From positions 205,039-269,038 of the forward strand of contig CBDCUO010000001.1 of NCBI GenBank assembly GCA_965222705.1: a DNA stretch of 64,000 bases, given 5' to 3'. A program made the position numbers and the translations under genes. A model generated the notes under the pieces. It did no database searches and had not been told where the DNA came from. It worked only from the letters and a program-made list of their open reading frames with translations. Position 1 is the first letter of the stretch. Every line of letters begins with the position of its first letter. Below, in pieces: positions 61,411 through 64,000 of the stretch. The stretch is from JAFMDF01 sp965222705 (lineage in GTDB: Bacteria; Bacteroidota; Bacteroidia; Chitinophagales; Saprospiraceae).

Positions 61411-62946
61411 ATGCAAGAAAAAGCTACCTTTCAAATCACATAAAGCCTTGTTTTTTAACACTCTTGGCCTTTACTGATTTGTTTTGCTGCATCTGGATGT
61501 TAAACGGTGTATTAGTTACCTTTCCTGGTGGACAACCAGGTATTTGATTGGGGACCTGTTGAAATTGGATGGCTGATGGGGATTCCTGTTTTGACAGGAG
61601 CTCTTGTTCAGGTTGCCTGCAGGCATTTTGACGGATAAATTTGGTGGGAAACCAGTATACACCACCTTGCTGATCCTTTGTGCCATTCCAATGTATCCTA
61701 CTATCCTACGCCGATAGTTTTTTAGGATTTGCAGCTTGCGAGTTTCGGTTTTGGCTTTGCCGGGGTAAGTTTTGCCATTGGAATTGCTTTTTCCTCGGTG
61801 TGGTATCCCCAACGCCAGCAGGGGACTGCCTTAGGCATCTTTGGCGCCGGAAATGCCGGGGCGGCCCTCACTACCTCTGTTTGCCCCTACCATATGCTGA
61901 ATACATTTCACTAATAATGGTGCCGATATCTCGAAGCCTGGAGAATGCTTGCCCAAAGTTTATGCAGCCGGCATTACTTGTTATGGGAATCCTGTTCTTT
62001 CTTTTTTCACGGAAAACAAAAAACCGGCCTCCAGTACCAAGAACATTGAAGGGGATGCTAAAGCCCTTGAAAAAATATCCGTGTCTGGCGCTTTGGCATG
62101 TATTACTTTTCTTGTATTTGGATGCTTTGTAGCTTTTTCTCACAGTGGCTGGTCCCTTATTTCGTAAATGTTTATTATCCTCCCCTTGGTGACTGCCGGA
62201 ATTTTTGCAGCTCTGTTTCAGTTTTCCTTCGGGGGTTATCCGTGCCCTTGGCGGATGGATGTCCGATAAATGGGGAGCCCGGAAAGTAATGTATTGGGTC
62301 TTTGGGTTCCTCTGTGGTTAATTAGCTTTTTATTAATTATTCCAAAAATGGAAATAAGCTCACCTGGAAGGGGCGTTATGGCGAAGCGTGCCGGGACGGT
62401 CACTGCTAGTTTCGGATTCGGAAATTCACTGTAGGCGAGCAGGTACTTACCCAATGGTCATTCGAGTAGCAGAAACTGCGGATAAGGATTATGGAAGAAG
62501 GGACATTTATTTTCCCAACTAAAGAGGTTTGGCAGGAACCCGTTGTTAAAGTGGGGGATGACCGTAACAAAAAAACAGCTTTTGGCAAAAGGAGTCACCC
62601 GGATATACTTCCAGGCAAATGTTTGGATCTTTGCCGTTCTTGGTTATCCTAATAGGAAGTATCTGGGGCATAGGTAAAGCAGGTGTGTACAAGTATATTC
62701 CGGATTATTTTCCCGAAGAAGTAGGGCGTGGTTGGTGGAATGGTAGGGAGTGTTAGGCGGTTTGGGAGGATTCTTCTGTCCGATTATCTTCGGCTATTTG
62801 CTGGAAGGCACCGGACTTGTGGACGAGTTGTTGGATGTTTATGTTGTTCCTCTCTGCCTTGTGCCTGTTTTGGATGCATCGGGTAGTAACGAAAGATGAT
62901 GCACAAAGAATCACCTGACTTGATGCGAAAAATCGAACATGTGTAA
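61411..62946 (+). pseudogene. narK1: Nitrate transporter NarK1-type MFS protein, heavily frameshifted as given
   Basis: Read through all three frames, this region encodes one NarK/NNP-family MFS transporter. Recognisable pieces in order are WMLNGVLVTFLVDNQVFDWG, PAGILTDKFGGKPVYTTLL, GVSFAIGIAFSSVWYPQRQQ followed by GTALGIFGAGNAGAAL (first nitrate signature), WLVPYFVNVYY, LGGWMSDKWGARKVMYWVFG, then EEVGVVGGMVGVLGGLGGFF (second signature), and an end at MMHKESPDLMRKIEHV with a TAA at 62944. More than 20 extra bases, one roughly every 50-60 bases, account for the breaks. No deletion is needed. An added soluble segment lies at about 62360-62600. Probably a real gene in uncorrected sequence. Confidence 0.82.
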
Positions 62947-62953
62947 ATAAAAC

Positions 62954-64000
62954 ATGTGTAATCAAAATATAATCAATGCCGATCAAACATTTCAAACTGG
63001 AACGTCGAAGATTCAAAAATTTTGGGAATCAACCGGAAGGAAAATCGCAACCAAAAATCTATGGATTTCTATTCCGGCATTGCTATGCTGGCATTTGCTG
63101 TTTGGATTATGTGGAGTGTCATCGCCGCCAAAATGAAAGAGTTTGGGTATAATTTCGGGATGATTACGCCCGATATGAGTCCCGAAGTAGTAGCGGCAAA
63201 ACTTCAGGAAATCAACAGCCTTTACTATACTTTACCTGCTATTGCTGGATTGGCAGGGGCGACGCTACGCATTCCAAATTCTTTCCTGATAGGTATAGGG
63301 GGCGGCAGGAATGTGATTTTTATTACCACAGCCCTGTTATTGATTCCTACCATTGGTGTCGGGCTTGCCCTTAAAGATGTCAACACCCCTTATCTCACTT
63401 TTGCCATCCTTGCTGCGCTGTCTGGCTTTGGAGGGGGGAATTTCTCTTCTTCCATGAGCAATATCAGTTATTTTTTTCCTAAAAAAGTACAAGGCACTTC
63501 GCTGGGGCTTAATGCAGGCATTGGCAATTTGGGCGTTGGTGTGATGCAAAAGACGATTCCATTGGTCGTTGGCTTATTCCTGTTTTCTGCAATCAATAAA
63601 GACGGAGCTATCGTTAGCAACGAAGCGCTTGCAGGGATTCAAAATGCGGGTTGGGTATGGGTTCCTTTGCTGATTATTTCTGCCATTGTTGCTTTTGTAG
63701 GTATGAACAATGTCATTACCGGAACGCCAAAGTTGCCCAATGCGGTTCAGGGCATTGGCAAGACGCTTTATATGGTTGCATTGGGACTGATAGCAGCAGG
63801 TATCGGTGCTTGGATGTTAGTCAGTCTGCAAATTAATATGTGGATAGTGCTTCCAGTGGTTATCATCCTAACGGTTATGTTGATGAAATATGCCACTCCT
63901 GGAGAAATGAAAGCCAATTTGAACAAACAGTTTGCTATATTCAGCAATAAGCACAACTGGATTATGACCATTATTTATACCATGACCTTTGGCTCATTCA
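62954..64000 (+). CDS. narK2: Nitrate/nitrite transporter NarK2-type MFS protein, partial, one frameshift
   Basis: It begins with an ATG eight bases after narK1 ends and runs off the window. The first frame reads FWESTGRKIATKNLWISIPA and then LL. Near 63088 two extra bases (AT) shift it to the frame that continues AFAVWIMWSVIAAKMKEFGY to the last base with no stop. NNP-family signatures are present: GAT-LRIPNSFLIGIGGGRN, GFGGGNFSSSMSNISYFFPK and GTSLGLNAGIGNLGVGVMQK. This matches NarK-type nitrate/nitrite antiporters and pairs with narK1 as in other nar islands. The sequence after 63.1 kb is clean. Confidence 0.85.

Noticed and set aside
61411..62946. Interpretation of the narK1 region as several small overlapping genes
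   Set aside because: The pieces fall in consecutive order as one NNP-family transporter when extra bases are ignored, so separate genes are not supported.

Overview
The window looks like a chromosomal segment of a Bacteroidota bacterium, most likely from the Saprospiria (Lewinella/Saprospira-type) lineage. The evidence is an AT-rich sequence, secreted proteins ending in type IX secretion (T9SS) sorting domains, promoters of the TTTG-N19-TAnnTTTG type, few Shine-Dalgarno sequences, an RprX/RprY-like two-component pair, DUF368, DUF2853 and DUF5916-type proteins, and a Bacteroidota-style nitrate reductase cluster. The lineage call comes from gene content alone; no rRNA is present.

Layout: 0.3-4 kb holds a membrane adenylate cyclase, a BON-LysM protein and an unrecognised 472-aa protein. 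4.5-7 kb is a large T9SS-exported protein with dockerin-like repeats. 7.3-8.75 kb is a complete insertion sequence. 8.8-12.9 kb has a small beta-barrel protein, ribE, tRNA-Gln and an rpsA with an extra N-terminal domain. 13-16.5 kb is a two-component system divergent from a secreted RidA-fold protein. 17.2-21.6 kb is an operon of three secreted amidohydrolase-like proteins, two of which lack the metal-binding HxH. 22.4-28.4 kb carries DUF368, aroE, proline dehydrogenase, an orphan response regulator, an ECF sigma factor, a fatty-acid desaturase and aroQ. 28.5-38.4 kb carries recQ, a PhoX-like protein, a T9SS protein, a truncated barrel, an O-antigen ligase/polymerase, a second desaturase and a small HAD phosphatase. 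Then come tRNA-Met, galE and manC (nucleotide sugars), followed by a TetR-controlled RND efflux operon at 41.7-48.7 kb.

48.8-64 kb is a respiratory nitrate reduction island: moaA, a Crp/Fnr regulator, an outer-membrane porin, a cytochrome c, narG, ric (Fe-S repair), narH, narJ, narI, a small membrane protein, narK1 and narK2 (the last runs off the window). A perfect 16-bp palindrome with a degenerate second copy sits upstream of the structural genes and is a candidate operator for the Crp/Fnr regulator. Hairpins sit at most gene junctions.

The most striking observation is that ric, narH, narK1 and the start of narK2 are broken by many frameshifts, and each one I traced is explained by extra bases only. 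The neighbouring narG, narJ and narI are intact. This pattern points to uncorrected sequence rather than biological decay. When narK1 is read through the frameshifts, it appears to carry an extra soluble domain between transmembrane segments 9 and 10. Other points of interest are the DUF1508-S1 fusion, the secreted RidA-like protein, a dispersed palindromic repeat family, and a solitary copy of the insertion-sequence end.
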